The notes: generated by a model from the sequence alone, not told the origin. A stretch of DNA of 64,000 bases from Streptomyces sp. NBC_00457 (GCF_036014015.1 NZ_CP107905.1:4216001-4280000), one strand, 5' to 3'. Positions 46,404 to 55,114 are shown, counted from the first letter of the stretch. Numbers and translations are program-made.

Positions 46404-47546
46404 TCAGCGCCGCCCCCGGAACCGGCGCCGCTCGGCACCGGTGTCGCGGGAGGGTTCGTCGGCGAGCCGTACGACGGGATCGTCCGGCCCTTCGCGACCG
46501 GCGACGACCGGCTTGGTGGCCCGTACGGCCTTGGCGCGGTACTGGGCGGCGTCCGCGAGCCGGAACAGCCGCCGGGCAGAGCGAACGGGCCCGATCGGGT
46601 CCCCCGTCGACGCGACCCCGCAGGCGACCCCCTCCCCCAGCTCCAACTCGGCGGCCCGGCGGCAGAGTTCGTCGGCGGCCCGGACGACCTCGTCGGCGGG
46701 CGGCCCGACGGCGAGCAGACAGAACTCGTCACCGCCGAGGCGGGCGGCGAGCGTGCCGGGCAGCATGGCCCCGCACAACGACAACACCGACCCGAACCGC
46801 TCGAGCAGCCGGTCCCCGACGGCATGCCCGCGCGTGTCATTGACCCTCTTGAGCCCATTGAGATCACAGACGACCAGACTGACGACGACCCCGTGAGCGC
46901 GATGCCGCTCGACGGCTTCTTCGAGACGCACGTCGACGGCACGGCGGTTGGCAAGCCCGGTGAGCGCGTCGGTGTATGCCAGCCTCCTCGCCTCCTCCAG
47001 CCGCTCGGCCTGGGCGATCCCGGCGGCGACGACAGCGGCGAGGACGGTGGCGAAGTCGGCGTCGGCCCGGTCGAACACGGGCTCCCCGACGGCCCGGGCG
47101 ACATACAGCTCGCCCCAGGCCCGCCCGTGCAGCACGATCGGGGCGACGACACAGCAGCCGCGGCCACGGCGGCGCAGGGCGGCAACGCGCTGATGGACAT
47201 AACCGGGCCGCCCTGCAGTAGGCCCATCAGCGGTCTCGACCCAGGCGTCGGGTTCCCCACCCCCAGCCCACCGCTCATGCAGAAACTCGGTGATCTCGGG
47301 AAACTGATGCACCGGATAAGCCTCATCCTCAGGGAACTCCACCTCCCCCGCGGCCCGCTCCCCCACATTCACCAGCACCCTCAGCCGCCCCCGATCCCGC
47401 TCCCACACCGACAGCGCCGCAAAGCTCCCCCCCAGGGCCCGACACGCCCCACCGGCCGCCGCCCGCCACGCCTCCCGCGACCCATGCGCAGCCGCCATAC
47501 CCTGCGCCAACGCCACGACCGCCGCGAGCCGGATGTCCTCACCCAT
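46404..47546 (-). CDS. cdgE: GAF-GGDEF diguanylate cyclase (CdgE-like)
   Basis: The protein has about 380 residues, with an N-terminal GAF-like sensory domain (about 10-180) and a C-terminal GGDEF domain starting AYTDALTGLANRRA. The motif GGDEF is intact (residues 271-275), so c-di-GMP synthesis is expected. No RxxD inhibitory site lies five residues before it. The symbol follows position and architecture relative to the CdgE protein of S. coelicolor, from memory. The start is ATG 47546 or the adjacent GTG 47549. The upstream DNA is a 48-bp tandem repeat array, which may hold or disturb its promoter. Confidence 0.85.
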   Translation of the reverse strand: MGEDIRLAAVVALAQGMAAAHGSREAWRAAAGGACRALGGSFAALSVWERDRGRLRVLVNVGERAAGEVEFPEDEAYPVHQFPEITEFLHERWAGGGEPDAWVETADGPTAGRPGYVHQRVAALRRRGRGCCVVAPIVLHGRAWGELYVARAVGEPVFDRADADFATVLAAVVAAGIAQAERLEEARRLAYTDALTGLANRRAVDVRLEEAVERHRAHGVVVSLVVCDLNGLKRVNDTRGHAVGDRLLERFGSVLSLCGAMLPGTLAARLGGDEFCLLAVGPPADEVVRAADELCRRAAELELGEGVACGVASTGDPIGPVRSARRLFRLADAAQYRAKAVRATKPVVAGREGPDDPVVRLADEPSRDTGAERRRFRGRR

Positions 47547-47649
47547 CACTCCAGGCTAGGGAGGAAGTGGGCGAACCGGGACATTGATGCGGCGAACAGG
47601 TGGGCACGAGGTCCCTGCGGGGGCGGGGCGGCCACAGCCCGCCGGCGTA

Positions 47650-48312
47650 CGGCGGCGCAGCCCTGCCAGGGCGCCGAGACGCAGCCCTTCCCGGGTGCGG
47701 GGGCGCAGCGCCGGTGGGGTGCAGGGGCGAAGGCCCGCACGGGTCCGGGGGCGCAGCCCCGGTGGGGTGCAGGGGCGAAGCCCCGCGGGGGTCCGGGGGC
47801 GCAGCCCCGCGGGGGGTTCAGGGGCGAAGGCTCACGGGTCCGGGGGCGAAGCCCCGGTGGGGTGCACGGGCGAAGCCCCGCACGGGTCCGGGGGCGCAGC
47901 CCCGCGGGGGGTTCAGGGGCGAAGGCTCACGGGTCCGGGGGCGAAGCCCCGGTGAGGTGCACGGGCGAAGGCCCATGGGTCCGGGGGCGAAGCCCCGGTG
48001 AGGTGCACGGGCGAAGCCCCGCGGGGGTCCGGGGGCGAAGCCCCGGTGGGGTGCACGGGCGAAGCCCCGCACGGGTCCAGGGGCGCAGCCCCGGCGGGGT
48101 GCAGGGACGAAGCCCCGCACGGGTCCAGGGGCGCAGCCCCGGCGGGGTGCACGGGCGAAGCCCCGCACGGGTCCAGGGGCGCAGCCCCGGTGAGGTGCAC
48201 GGGCGAAGCCCCGCACGGGTCCAGGGGCGCAGCCCCGGTGAGGTGCACGGGCGAAGCCCCGCACGGGTCCAGGGGCGTAGTCCCCTGGCGGGGTCGAAGG
48301 GGCGGAGCCCCT
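47650..48312. repeat. 48-bp tandem repeat array made of GGGGC-GCC mini-hairpins
   Basis: Units repeat every 48 nt (for example ACGGGTCC at 48071, 48119, 48167, 48215 and 48263). Older units to the left are more diverged and sometimes 47 or 49 nt long, and about 13 units are visible. Each unit contains two small palindromes, GGGGCGCAGCCCC and GGGCGAAGCCC, giving a 24-nt sub-period. Since 48 is divisible by three, several frames stay open on both strands, but no start signal or codon bias supports a gene. The array fills the gap between cdgE and an enoyl-CoA hydratase. The 47550-47649 stretch holds nothing else recognisable. Confidence 0.9.
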
Positions 48313-48345
48313 TCAGGATGGGACGGGTAGGGGCGGCGGGGGCGA

Positions 48346-49146
48346 TTACTCGCCCGGCCAGTCAGGGCGCCGCTTCTCGTTGAACGCCGCTACCCCCTCC
48401 GCCCGGTCCCCCGAGAACGCCACCGCCCGCCACGCCGAGTCCTCGACCTCCAGGCCGGCCCGCAGGTCCAGTCCGAACCCCACCCGCAACGCCCGCTTGG
48501 CCGCCCGGAGACCTACGGGGGAGTTCGCCGCGATCCGGGACGCCAATGCCAGCGCCTCCTCCCGGTCCCGCCCCGCCTCCACGAGCTGATCCACGAGCCC
48601 CAACTCCCGCGCCTCGACCGCCTCGACCCGCCGCGCGGAGAAGATCAGCTCGGCCGCCCGCGCCGCCCCCACCCGCCGCGGCAGCAACTGCGTCCCCCCA
48701 CCCCCCGGAATCACCCCCACCGACACCTCGGGCAACCCCACCACCGCCGTCCGGTCGGCCACGATCACGTCACACGACAGCGCCAGCTCGAACCCACCCC
48801 CCAGCGCAAACCCATGCACCGCCGCGATCACCGGCACCGGCAGCTCCAGCACCCCGGTGTACGCCCCCCGCGCCACCGGCCGCTGCCGCACCAGCTCGGC
48901 ATCGGTGAAGGAGTTCCGCTCCTTCAGATCCGCCCCGACGCAGAACGCCCGCTCATGGGTCGACGTCAGCACGACCACCCGTACGCCCTTGTCGCCCCCC
49001 AGCGCCGTACACGCCGCCGCGATGGAGCGGGCCATCTCCGTAGACACGGCGTTCATGACCTTGGGCCGGTCGAGGGCCAGCTCGGCGACATACCCCTCCC
49101 CGTGCCGCCGCACCAGCACGAACTCCCCGAACCGTTCCTCGCTCAT
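48346..49146 (-). CDS. Enoyl-CoA hydratase/isomerase family protein
   Basis: The 266-residue crotonase-fold enzyme has the oxyanion-hole segments RAFCVGADL and HGFALGGGFELAL and the catalytic Glu region GLPEVSVGVIPGGGGTQLLPR. It hydrates trans-2-enoyl-CoA in fatty-acid or branched-chain degradation, or carries out a related CoA reaction. ATG 49146 has GGAGGG upstream. Two GTTAAC half-sites at 49159-49174 lie just in front of the ribosome binding site. Confidence 0.93.
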   Translation of the reverse strand: MSEERFGEFVLVRRHGEGYVAELALDRPKVMNAVSTEMARSIAAACTALGGDKGVRVVVLTSTHERAFCVGADLKERNSFTDAELVRQRPVARGAYTGVLELPVPVIAAVHGFALGGGFELALSCDVIVADRTAVVGLPEVSVGVIPGGGGTQLLPRRVGAARAAELIFSARRVEAVEARELGLVDQLVEAGRDREEALALASRIAANSPVGLRAAKRALRVGFGLDLRAGLEVEDSAWRAVAFSGDRAEGVAAFNEKRRPDWPGE

Positions 49147-49158
49147 GACACCCTCCGG

Positions 49159-49174
49159 GTTAACGCGGGTTAAC
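49159..49174. promoter_or_regulatory. GTTAAC double site in front of the enoyl-CoA hydratase gene
   Basis: GTTAAC at 49159-49164 and 49169-49174, centre to centre 10 nt apart, form a near-palindromic 16-nt box (GTTAACGCGGGTTAAC). It sits 13 nt upstream of the ATG and immediately before the Shine-Dalgarno, so binding would block transcription or its start. It is a TetR/FadR-like operator candidate. Confidence 0.45.
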
Positions 49175-49378
49175 AACAGCATGCGCCCCGATCATCGCAG
49201 CCATCCCGGGCCGGGAAAAGGCGGGGACGAGGCCGGGAAAAAGGCCGGGAAAAGTCCGACGCCGGTTCCCGGCCCGCCCCCGAACTCCCCCTTCGAGTGA
49301 CATCCCGCCCGACTCCCACCCGACCGCCCACACCACCGCATATCGTGCGCTGCGCCACGCGCAACGGGGAGGATCGCG

Positions 49379-49873
49379 GTGACGGACCAGAACACACCAG
49401 CACGTCAGCGGGGCCGCCACCGCAAACCCCGCCCCCGCAAGCTGCTCCTCGCCGCCGGAGGCCTCGCCGTGGCCGCCGGCGTACTGAGCCTCGTACGCCT
49501 GACCCCCGACCCCGACGTCAGCCACCTCGGAACCGCGGAAGCCGAGCCCGAGCCTCGCCCGGATCCAGGCACCGACCGCAAGACGAACACAGCGGCAACC
49601 ACGGCGGCCACCCCCACCGCGCTCCCGACAGCGGCTTCAGTGATCCGCGCCCCCGCGAAGCCACCCTCCGCGCCGCCCACGAGGACAACCCCGACGCCGG
49701 CGGAAGCGCCCACCACCGTCCCCCCGACACCCCACCCGCCGCCGACGACAAGCACCGCCCCACAACCGACGCCCACCCAGCCCAGCAATTCCCCGACCCC
49801 CACACCGAGTCAGCCCGGCATCTGCGTCCCGGTCATCGGCCTCTGCGTAGACCCACTCTCCGCCAACGACTAA
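49379..49873 (+). CDS. Secreted or membrane-anchored Pro/Thr-rich protein
   Basis: The 164-residue protein has a basic N-terminus, one hydrophobic segment (KLLLAAGGLAVAAGVLSLV) acting as signal or anchor, a low-complexity Pro/Thr linker of about 100 residues and a short C-terminal motif GICVPVIGLCVDPL with two Cys residues. The linker suggests a cell-wall-spanning stalk. The GTG at 49379 is the best start. I do not recognise a function. The 49175-49378 gap carries three GGCCGGGAAAA repeats (about 49205-49255) and no gene. Confidence 0.7.
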   Translation: MTDQNTPARQRGRHRKPRPRKLLLAAGGLAVAAGVLSLVRLTPDPDVSHLGTAEAEPEPRPDPGTDRKTNTAATTAATPTALPTAASVIRAPAKPPSAPPTRTTPTPAEAPTTVPPTPHPPPTTSTAPQPTPTQPSNSPTPTPSQPGICVPVIGLCVDPLSAND

Positions 49874-49882
49874 CGGAACTGC

Positions 49883-49930
49883 AGCGCCCCGAAGGGGCGC
49901 GGGGAACTGCGCGACCAGCCACAACAAACC
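49883..49930 (+). repeat. Dispersed intergenic repeat, subclass A, copy 4
   Basis: GCGCCCCGAAGGGGCGC palindrome, then GGGGAACTGCGCGACCAGCC and an A/C-rich tail. It lies between the convergent Pro/Thr-rich protein and cya genes. Confidence 0.75.
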
Positions 49931-49949
49931 CGCACCCAACACACAACCG

Positions 49950-51122
49950 TCACCCCGACGGCGCCCTCCGCGTAAGCAACCACGGCTCCACCACACCAAG
50001 CCCCCGCACCGGCCGCTGCCACATCGGCTGAAGCGCGAAGCGATACGTCGGCGGCTCCTCCCCCTCCTTCTCCGCAGCCGCAGCCGCCTCCGCGGCCTCC
50101 GCCTCGGACGCGGGCGCGTCCCCGGTCCGGATCAGGTCCTCCGCGAAGGCACTGTCGACGAGCACGGCATCACGCGGAGCTATCGACGTCAGCCGGGACG
50201 CCAGATTCACGGTCGTACCGAAGACATCGCCCATACGAGTGGTCACCGTGCCGAACGCGATGCCCACGCGGAGCTCCGGCATCGTCTCGTCGTTCGCCAT
50301 CGTCTCGATCAGCCGCAGCGCGATCTCCGCGGCGACACCCGCGTCGTCGGCGCTGTACAGCACCTCGTCCCCGAGCGTCTTGACGAGCCGCCCCCCGTGC
50401 GCGGCCACCAGGTCGGCGGCGGTGGTCTCGAAGGCCTCGACCAGTTCGCCGAGTTCCTCCTCCTCCATACGGCGGGTCAGCCGCGTGAACCCGACGAGGT
50501 CCGCGAAGCCCACGGCGAGGCGCCGGTCGACCATCTCCTCGTCGTCGGCGGCCTGGACGACCCGGCCGGCCGAGGCGGCGAGCTGGCGCCGCCAGACGTA
50601 GACGAGGAACTCCTCCAGTTCCGGCAGGAGCAGCTCGATGATCGGGTACGTCACCTCGGTGCGCGTCATGCCGGGCTCGGGCGGCTCGGTCAGGCCCTCC
50701 AGGAAGGAGTCGATCTGCCACTCGGCCAGCCGGGCGGTGGTCTGCCCGGTGGAGCGCGCCACCTGCACGGCCATCGCCTCGCTCAGCAGCCCCGCCTCCA
50801 CGAGACCGGCGAGCCGCCGCAGCGCCAGTACGTCTGCCTCCGTGAGCGCCCTGGCCTGGCCGATGTCGGCGAACCCCATCGCCCGCCAGAAACGGGAGGC
50901 CAGCTCCATGGAGACGCCCGCGCTACGGGCCGCCTGGAAGGGGGTGTAACGGCGTTCCGCGCCGAGGATGAGCTGTTCGAGGCGGAGGGCGAGGGGGTCC
51001 TCGCCGGGGTCGGTGGCGTCGGGGTCCCCCCGGTCGTCGGGGTCGCCCCGCTCGATCGAAGCCGAGAGAGCATCCACCCGGCCGTCCGGGTCCCTGCCGG
51101 AGCCCGTGTCGTCGACGGTCAC
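49950..51122 (-). CDS. cya: Class III adenylate cyclase with N-terminal regulatory domain
   Basis: The 390-residue soluble cyclase makes cAMP, a signal in Streptomyces germination and development. The N-terminal half (about 45-170) resembles the pH-responsive regulatory domain of Rv1264-type cyclases (YTPFQAARSAGVSMELASRF). The catalytic domain (about 200-335) has the metal-binding VGFADLVGFTRLT, VKTLGDEVL and FGTTVNLASRL with the transition-state residues. A Glu/Ala-rich linker and a short C-terminal segment follow. The start is the GTG at 51122. The upstream gap (51123-51409) holds a dispersed repeat and no gene. Confidence 0.93.
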   Translation of the reverse strand: MTVDDTGSGRDPDGRVDALSASIERGDPDDRGDPDATDPGEDPLALRLEQLILGAERRYTPFQAARSAGVSMELASRFWRAMGFADIGQARALTEADVLALRRLAGLVEAGLLSEAMAVQVARSTGQTTARLAEWQIDSFLEGLTEPPEPGMTRTEVTYPIIELLLPELEEFLVYVWRRQLAASAGRVVQAADDEEMVDRRLAVGFADLVGFTRLTRRMEEEELGELVEAFETTAADLVAAHGGRLVKTLGDEVLYSADDAGVAAEIALRLIETMANDETMPELRVGIAFGTVTTRMGDVFGTTVNLASRLTSIAPRDAVLVDSAFAEDLIRTGDAPASEAEAAEAAAAAEKEGEEPPTYRFALQPMWQRPVRGLGVVEPWLLTRRAPSG

Positions 51123-51254
51123 GCCTGCTGCCCTTCCGATCTGCCGCGGTCAGGTATCGACCGCGGTCAACTTTACGGCAGATGTGCGGCAGGTCACTCC
51201 GTGGCGCCGGATGCTTTGGTGACCGACGGTTTGGAAAGGCACCCGGCGCCGGTG

Positions 51255-51335
51255 CTGCCGTCGCTGGGGGCTGCCGCCCCCAGACCCCCGCTTCGGCCTT
51301 CGGCTTCGTCCTCAAACGCCGGACGGGCTGAAATG
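51255..51335 (-). repeat. Dispersed element C (CCGGCGTTTGAGGA type), copy 1
   Basis: Read on the minus strand it begins CCGGCGTTTGAGGACGAAGC and continues into a GGGGGTCTGGGGGC...GCAGCCCCC hairpin. The same order (CCGGCGTTTGAGGA, GCGGGGGTCC, GGGGGCGGAGCCCC) occurs at 62595-62690. It fills the gap between cya and birA. Confidence 0.7.
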
Positions 51336-51409
51336 CCCAGACCGGCGTCAAGAAGCACCGCCCACCAACCCGCACCACCCACCAACACGCACCGCACACA
51401 CCGAAGCGT

Positions 51410-52279
51410 TCACGCCGTTCGCAAATGAACGATGTCTCCCGCCCCCACCGGCTCCTGCACGCCCTCCCCCGTCGCCAGCACCAGCCGCCCGTCCCCGTCG
51501 ATCGCCACCGCCTCTCCGGTGATCGACCGATCGCCCGGCAGCTCGGCCCGCACTCTCCTCCCCAGCGTCGCGCAGCCCGCCGCGTACGTCTCCTGCAGCC
51601 CGCTCGCGCCCGGATCGCCCCCGGCCGAGCGCCACCGCCCGTACCACTCCTCCAGGGACCGCAGCACGGCCCGCAGCAAGGGGTCCCGGTCTGTCGTCAC
51701 GGCCCCCGCCAGCGCCAGCGACCCCGCGCCCGGCACGGGAAGCTCGTCCTCGCGCAGGGTGACGTTGATGCCGACGCCGACCACCACGCCGTCACCGCCC
51801 GCCCGCTCCGCCAGGATTCCGCCGGCCTTGCGTTCCTCGCCGCCGACAGTCAGCAGCAGGTCATTGGGCCACTTGAGTGCCGTATCGACGCCCGCGGCCC
51901 GCGACAGCCCGGACGCCACCGCGACGCCGGTGAGCAGCGGCACCCATCCCCACCGCGCCACGGGCACCTCCGTGGGCGTCAGCAGCACGGAGAAGAAGAG
52001 CCCGGAGCGGGCCGGAGCGGTCCACTGCCGGTCGAGGCGCCCGCGCCCGGACGTCTGCTCCTCGGCGACGAGGACCGCCCCCTCGGCCGCCTTGCCCGCG
52101 TTCGCCAGGGCCACCAGGTCGGAGTTGGTGGAGCCGGTGCTCGGCACGACGGTCACTTCCGACCACAGCCCGCCCTCCCGCACGAGCCCCTTGCGCAGGG
52201 CAGTGGCGTTGAGGGGCGGCCGGTCCAGGTCGGACCACCTGCTGCTGTCGTTCGGCTCTGCTGCATCTCGCGGCGTCAT
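51410..52279 (-). CDS. birA: Biotin--[acyl-CoA-carboxylase] ligase
   Basis: BirA attaches biotin to the carboxyl carrier domain of acyl-CoA carboxylases. The 289-residue protein has the biotin/ATP motif SGRGRLDRQW, KWPNDLLL, KAGGILAE and the C-terminal SH3-like domain. It has no N-terminal HTH, so it is a monofunctional ligase, not a repressor. ATG 52279 gives MTPRDAAEPN; a longer frame to 52513 would overlap pccB. It is divergent from pccB, and its natural substrate is the nearby AccA2 (55927). Confidence 0.95.
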   Translation of the reverse strand: MTPRDAAEPNDSSRWSDLDRPPLNATALRKGLVREGGLWSEVTVVPSTGSTNSDLVALANAGKAAEGAVLVAEEQTSGRGRLDRQWTAPARSGLFFSVLLTPTEVPVARWGWVPLLTGVAVASGLSRAAGVDTALKWPNDLLLTVGGEERKAGGILAERAGGDGVVVGVGINVTLREDELPVPGAGSLALAGAVTTDRDPLLRAVLRSLEEWYGRWRSAGGDPGASGLQETYAAGCATLGRRVRAELPGDRSITGEAVAIDGDGRLVLATGEGVQEPVGAGDIVHLRTA

Positions 52280-52333
52280 GCAAGCCACCCTAGGTGTGGT
52301 AAACGCCGCACTGCCGATTGGTAGGCACCCCAC

Positions 52334-52350
52334 TACTCTACGGATGAGTA
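52334..52350. promoter_or_regulatory. Inverted repeat in the birA/pccB promoter gap
   Basis: TACTC (52334-52338) and GAGTA (52346-52350) flank TACGGAT, 40 nt before the pccB ATG and 55 nt before birA. The site is placed to act on both divergent genes. The same half-site words occur, in the reverse order, in the palindrome at 54283. Confidence 0.35.
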
Positions 52351-52389
52351 ACCGTCCCCCCTTTTGAGCAGGCAGGGAGCCACATCCCG

Positions 52390-54009
52390 ATGTCCGAGCC
52401 GGAAGAGCGTCACGAGATCCAAGAGTCCTCAGGGATCGACATCCACACCACCGCGGGCAAGCTCGCGGATCTCCAGCGCCGTATCGAGGAAGCGACGCAC
52501 GCCGGCTCCGCACGCGCCGTCGAAAAGCAGCATGCCAAGGGCAAGTTGACGGCCCGTGAGCGGATCGAGCTGCTGCTCGACGAGGGGTCCTTCGTCGAAC
52601 TCGACGAGTTCGCCCGGCACCGCTCCACCAACTTCGGCCTCGACAAGAACCGGCCGTACGGCGACGGTGTCGTCACCGGATACGGCACCGTCGACGGCCG
52701 CCCGGTCGCCGTCTTCTCCCAGGACTTCACCGTCTTCGGCGGCGCCCTCGGCGAGGTCTACGGCCAGAAGATCGTCAAGGTCATGGACTTCGCGCTGAAG
52801 ACCGGCTGCCCGGTCATCGGCATCAACGACTCCGGCGGCGCCCGCATCCAGGAGGGCGTGGCCTCCCTCGGGGCGTACGGCGAGATCTTCCGCCGGAACA
52901 CGCACGCCTCCGGCGTCATCCCGCAGATCAGCCTGGTCGTAGGTCCCTGCGCGGGCGGCGCGGTCTACTCCCCCGCGATCACCGACTTCACGATCATGGT
53001 CGACCAGACCTCGCACATGTTCATCACCGGCCCGGACGTCATCAAGACGGTCACCGGCGAGGACGTCGGCTTCGAGGAGCTGGGCGGCGCCCGCACCCAC
53101 AACTCGACCTCGGGCGTGGCGCACCACATGGCCGGGGACGAGAAGGACGCGATCGAGTACATCAAGCAGCTGCTGTCGTACCTTCCGTCCAACAACCTCA
53201 GCGAACCCCCGGCCTTCCCGGAGGAGGCGGACCTCGTCCTCACCGACGAGGACCGCGAGCTGGACACGCTCGTCCCCGACAGCGCGAACCAGCCGTACGA
53301 CATGCACACGGTGATCGAGCACATCCTGGACGACGCCGAGTTCTTCGAGACCCAGCCCCTCTACGCCCCCAACATCCTCACCGGATACGGCCGCGTCGAG
53401 GGCCGCCCCGTCGGCATCGTCGCCAACCAGCCGATGCAGTTCGCGGGTTGCCTGGACATCAAGGCCTCCGAGAAGGCCGCCCGCTTCGTCCGCACCTGCG
53501 ACGCCTTCAACGTCCCGGTCATCACCTTCGTCGACGTCCCCGGCTTCCTCCCGGGCGTCGACCAGGAGCACGACGGCATCATCCGCCGCGGCGCCAAGCT
53601 GATCTACGCCTACGCCGAGGCCACCGTCCCCCTGATCACGGTCATCACCCGCAAGGCCTTCGGCGGCGCCTACGACGTCATGGGCTCCAAGCACCTGGGT
53701 GCGGACCTCAACCTCGCCTGGCCGACCGCCCAGATCGCCGTCATGGGCGCCCAGGGCGCCGTCAACATCCTGCACCGCCGCACGATCGCCGAGGCGGAGG
53801 CCGCCGGAGACGCGGAGGCGACCCGGGCCCGCGTGATCCAGGAGTACGAGGACGCCCTCCTCAACCCCTACATCGCGGCCGAGCGCGGCTACGTCGACGC
53901 CGTGATCATGCCGTCCGAGACCCGCCGCCACGTCGTACGCGGCTTGCGTCAGCTGCGCACCAAGCGGGAATCCCTGCCCCCGAAGAAGCACGGCAACATC
54001 CCCCTCTAG
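52390..54009 (+). CDS. pccB: Propionyl-/acyl-CoA carboxylase carboxyltransferase (beta) subunit
   Basis: This subunit transfers carboxyl from biotin to propionyl-CoA or acetyl-CoA, giving methylmalonyl-CoA or malonyl-CoA. The 539-residue protein has both crotonase-like halves, the oxyanion-hole [13 protein letters not shown] and [10 protein letters not shown] regions and the second site [17 protein letters not shown] 52390 gives the PccB-type N-terminus. Nine nt separate its stop from the epsilon subunit gene, so they form an operon, with the alpha subunit (AccA2) nearby. Confidence 0.95.
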   Translation: MSEPEERHEIQESSGIDIHTTAGKLADLQRRIEEATHAGSARAVEKQHAKGKLTARERIELLLDEGSFVELDEFARHRSTNFGLDKNRPYGDGVVTGYGTVDGRPVAVFSQDFTVFGGALGEVYGQKIVKVMDFALKTGCPVIGINDSGGARIQEGVASLGAYGEIFRRNTHASGVIPQISLVVGPCAGGAVYSPAITDFTIMVDQTSHMFITGPDVIKTVTGEDVGFEELGGARTHNSTSGVAHHMAGDEKDAIEYIKQLLSYLPSNNLSEPPAFPEEADLVLTDEDRELDTLVPDSANQPYDMHTVIEHILDDAEFFETQPLYAPNILTGYGRVEGRPVGIVANQPMQFAGCLDIKASEKAARFVRTCDAFNVPVITFVDVPGFLPGVDQEHDGIIRRGAKLIYAYAEATVPLITVITRKAFGGAYDVMGSKHLGADLNLAWPTAQIAVMGAQGAVNILHRRTIAEAEAAGDAEATRARVIQEYEDALLNPYIAAERGYVDAVIMPSETRRHVVRGLRQLRTKRESLPPKKHGNIPL

Positions 54010-54017
54010 GAGCCGTC

Positions 54018-54227
54018 ATGACGATCAAGGTCGTACGGGGCAACCCCACCCCGGAGGAACTCGCCGCCGCCCTGGCGGTAGTCCGAGCCCGCGCCGCGGC
54101 AGCAACAACAGAGCCGCCCGGCGCGACAAAAGACAGAGACTCCTGGTCGGACCCGGCAAGGCTCGCAACTCGCCGCCTGCCGCAGCCGGGCCCGACAACG
54201 TGGGCACGTACATACTGGCCCAGCTGA
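54018..54227 (+). CDS. pccE: Acyl-CoA carboxylase epsilon subunit
   Basis: The 69-residue protein begins MTIKVVRGNPTPEELAALA-like and ends SDPARLATRRLPQPGPTTW, matching the small epsilon subunits that raise activity of actinobacterial acyl-CoA carboxylases by binding the beta hexamer. The family usually has 65-80 residues. ATG 54018 has AGGAG upstream and follows the pccB stop by 8 nt. Confidence 0.92.
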   Translation: MTIKVVRGNPTPEELAAALAVVRARAAAATTEPPGATKDRDSWSDPARLATRRLPQPGPTTWARTYWPS

Positions 54228-54235
54228 AGCTAGCC

Positions 54236-54262
54236 AGGGGCGCGGGGAACCGCGCACAGTAC
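54236..54262 (+). repeat. Degenerate subclass A repeat fragment
   Basis: GGGGCGCGGGGAACCGCGCA is a shortened copy of the subclass A core, located right after pccE. It may end the pccB-pccE transcript. Confidence 0.5.
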
Positions 54263-54282
54263 GGCAAACCCCGGGCACAACT

Positions 54283-54298
54283 TGAGTACCCGTACTCA
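54283..54298. promoter_or_regulatory. Palindrome TGAGTACCCGTACTCA
   Basis: A perfect 6-bp inverted repeat with a 4-nt centre, 36 nt upstream of the ATG of the 42-residue protein at 54334. The spacing suits an operator or sigma-factor-linked activator site for the small protein-maf unit. Confidence 0.5.
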
Positions 54299-54333
54299 GG
54301 CGCCCCTCCCCCGCCCAGCCGCACGCTAGTGCC

Positions 54334-54462
54334 ATGCTGTGGTCCGACCCCGAGAACGAGCCGCCCAAAGAACTGCGCGAAACGCAGCAAATGCTCCGGC
54401 GGCTCGGTTTTCTCATGGCCCTGGCCATGCTCCTGGCCATGCTCGTGATCGGCCTGCCCTAG
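54334..54462 (+). CDS. 42-residue single-pass membrane protein
   Basis: ATG 54334 to TAG 54462 encodes a 42-residue protein. It has an acidic head ([17 protein letters not shown]), an RR pair and one transmembrane helix of repeated Met-Ala-Leu ([19 protein letters not shown]). It lies between the palindrome at 54283 and maf (32 nt upstream of it) on the same strand. The conserved placement and balanced topology suggest a real gene. Function is unknown. Confidence 0.7.
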   Translation: MLWSDPENEPPKELRETQQMLRRLGFLMALAMLLAMLVIGLP

Positions 54463-54493
54463 CGGAGCGAACCCCCGTCGATACCCTGATCGC

Positions 54494-55114
54494 ATGACCG
54501 ATCAGCGCCGCCGCCACCTCGTCCTGGCCTCCCAGTCCCCCGCCCGCCTGAACCTCCTCCGGCAGGCGGGCCTGGACCCCGAAGTGATCGTGAGCGGCGT
54601 GGACGAGGACGCCGTCACCGCCCCAACCCCCGCCGAGCTGGCCCTCGCCCTCGCCGAGGCCAAGGCCTCCGTCGTCGCCGCGAAACCGGAGGTCAAGGGC
54701 GCGCTGGTGATCGGCTGCGACTCGGTGCTCGAGCTGGACGGACTGGCGCTCGGCAAGCCCGCGGACGCGGAGGAGGCCACCGCCCGCTGGAAGTCGATGC
54801 GCGGCCGCGCGGGCACGCTGCAGACCGGGCACTGCGTCTACGACACGGCCGCCGGCCGGTACGTCTCCGGCGTCGCCTCCACCGTCGTCCGCTTCGGCGA
54901 GCCGACCGACAAGGAGATCGCCGCGTACGTCGCCTCGGGCGAACCCCTCTACGTCGCCGGGGCGTTCACGCTCGACGGCCGCTCGGCGCCGTTCATCGAC
55001 GGCATCGACGGCGACCACGGCAATGTGATCGGCATCAGCCTGCCCCTCGTACGCCGCCTGCTGGCCGAACTGGGCGTGCAGATCACGGAGTTGTGGGCGT
55101 CGGCGGAGCACTGA
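54494..55114 (+). CDS. maf: Maf-family nucleotide pyrophosphatase
   Basis: The 206-residue protein hydrolyses non-canonical or canonical nucleoside triphosphates to monophosphates (house-cleaning). Motifs are [19 protein letters not shown] at the start, the catalytic [19 protein letters not shown] and [13 protein letters not shown]. It is on the pccB strand and ends with a 32-nt overlap with the convergent membrane protein gene. Confidence 0.94.
   Translation: MTDQRRRHLVLASQSPARLNLLRQAGLDPEVIVSGVDEDAVTAPTPAELALALAEAKASVVAAKPEVKGALVIGCDSVLELDGLALGKPADAEEATARWKSMRGRAGTLQTGHCVYDTAAGRYVSGVASTVVRFGEPTDKEIAAYVASGEPLYVAGAFTLDGRSAPFIDGIDGDHGNVIGISLPLVRRLLAELGVQITELWASAEH

Noticed and set aside
47546..48330. 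Reading frames on both strands encoding 16-residue repeats in the 48-bp array
   Set aside because: They exist only because 48 is divisible by three. Several frames are open at once, none has a ribosome binding site or flanking unique domain, and the palindromic DNA explains the pattern better.
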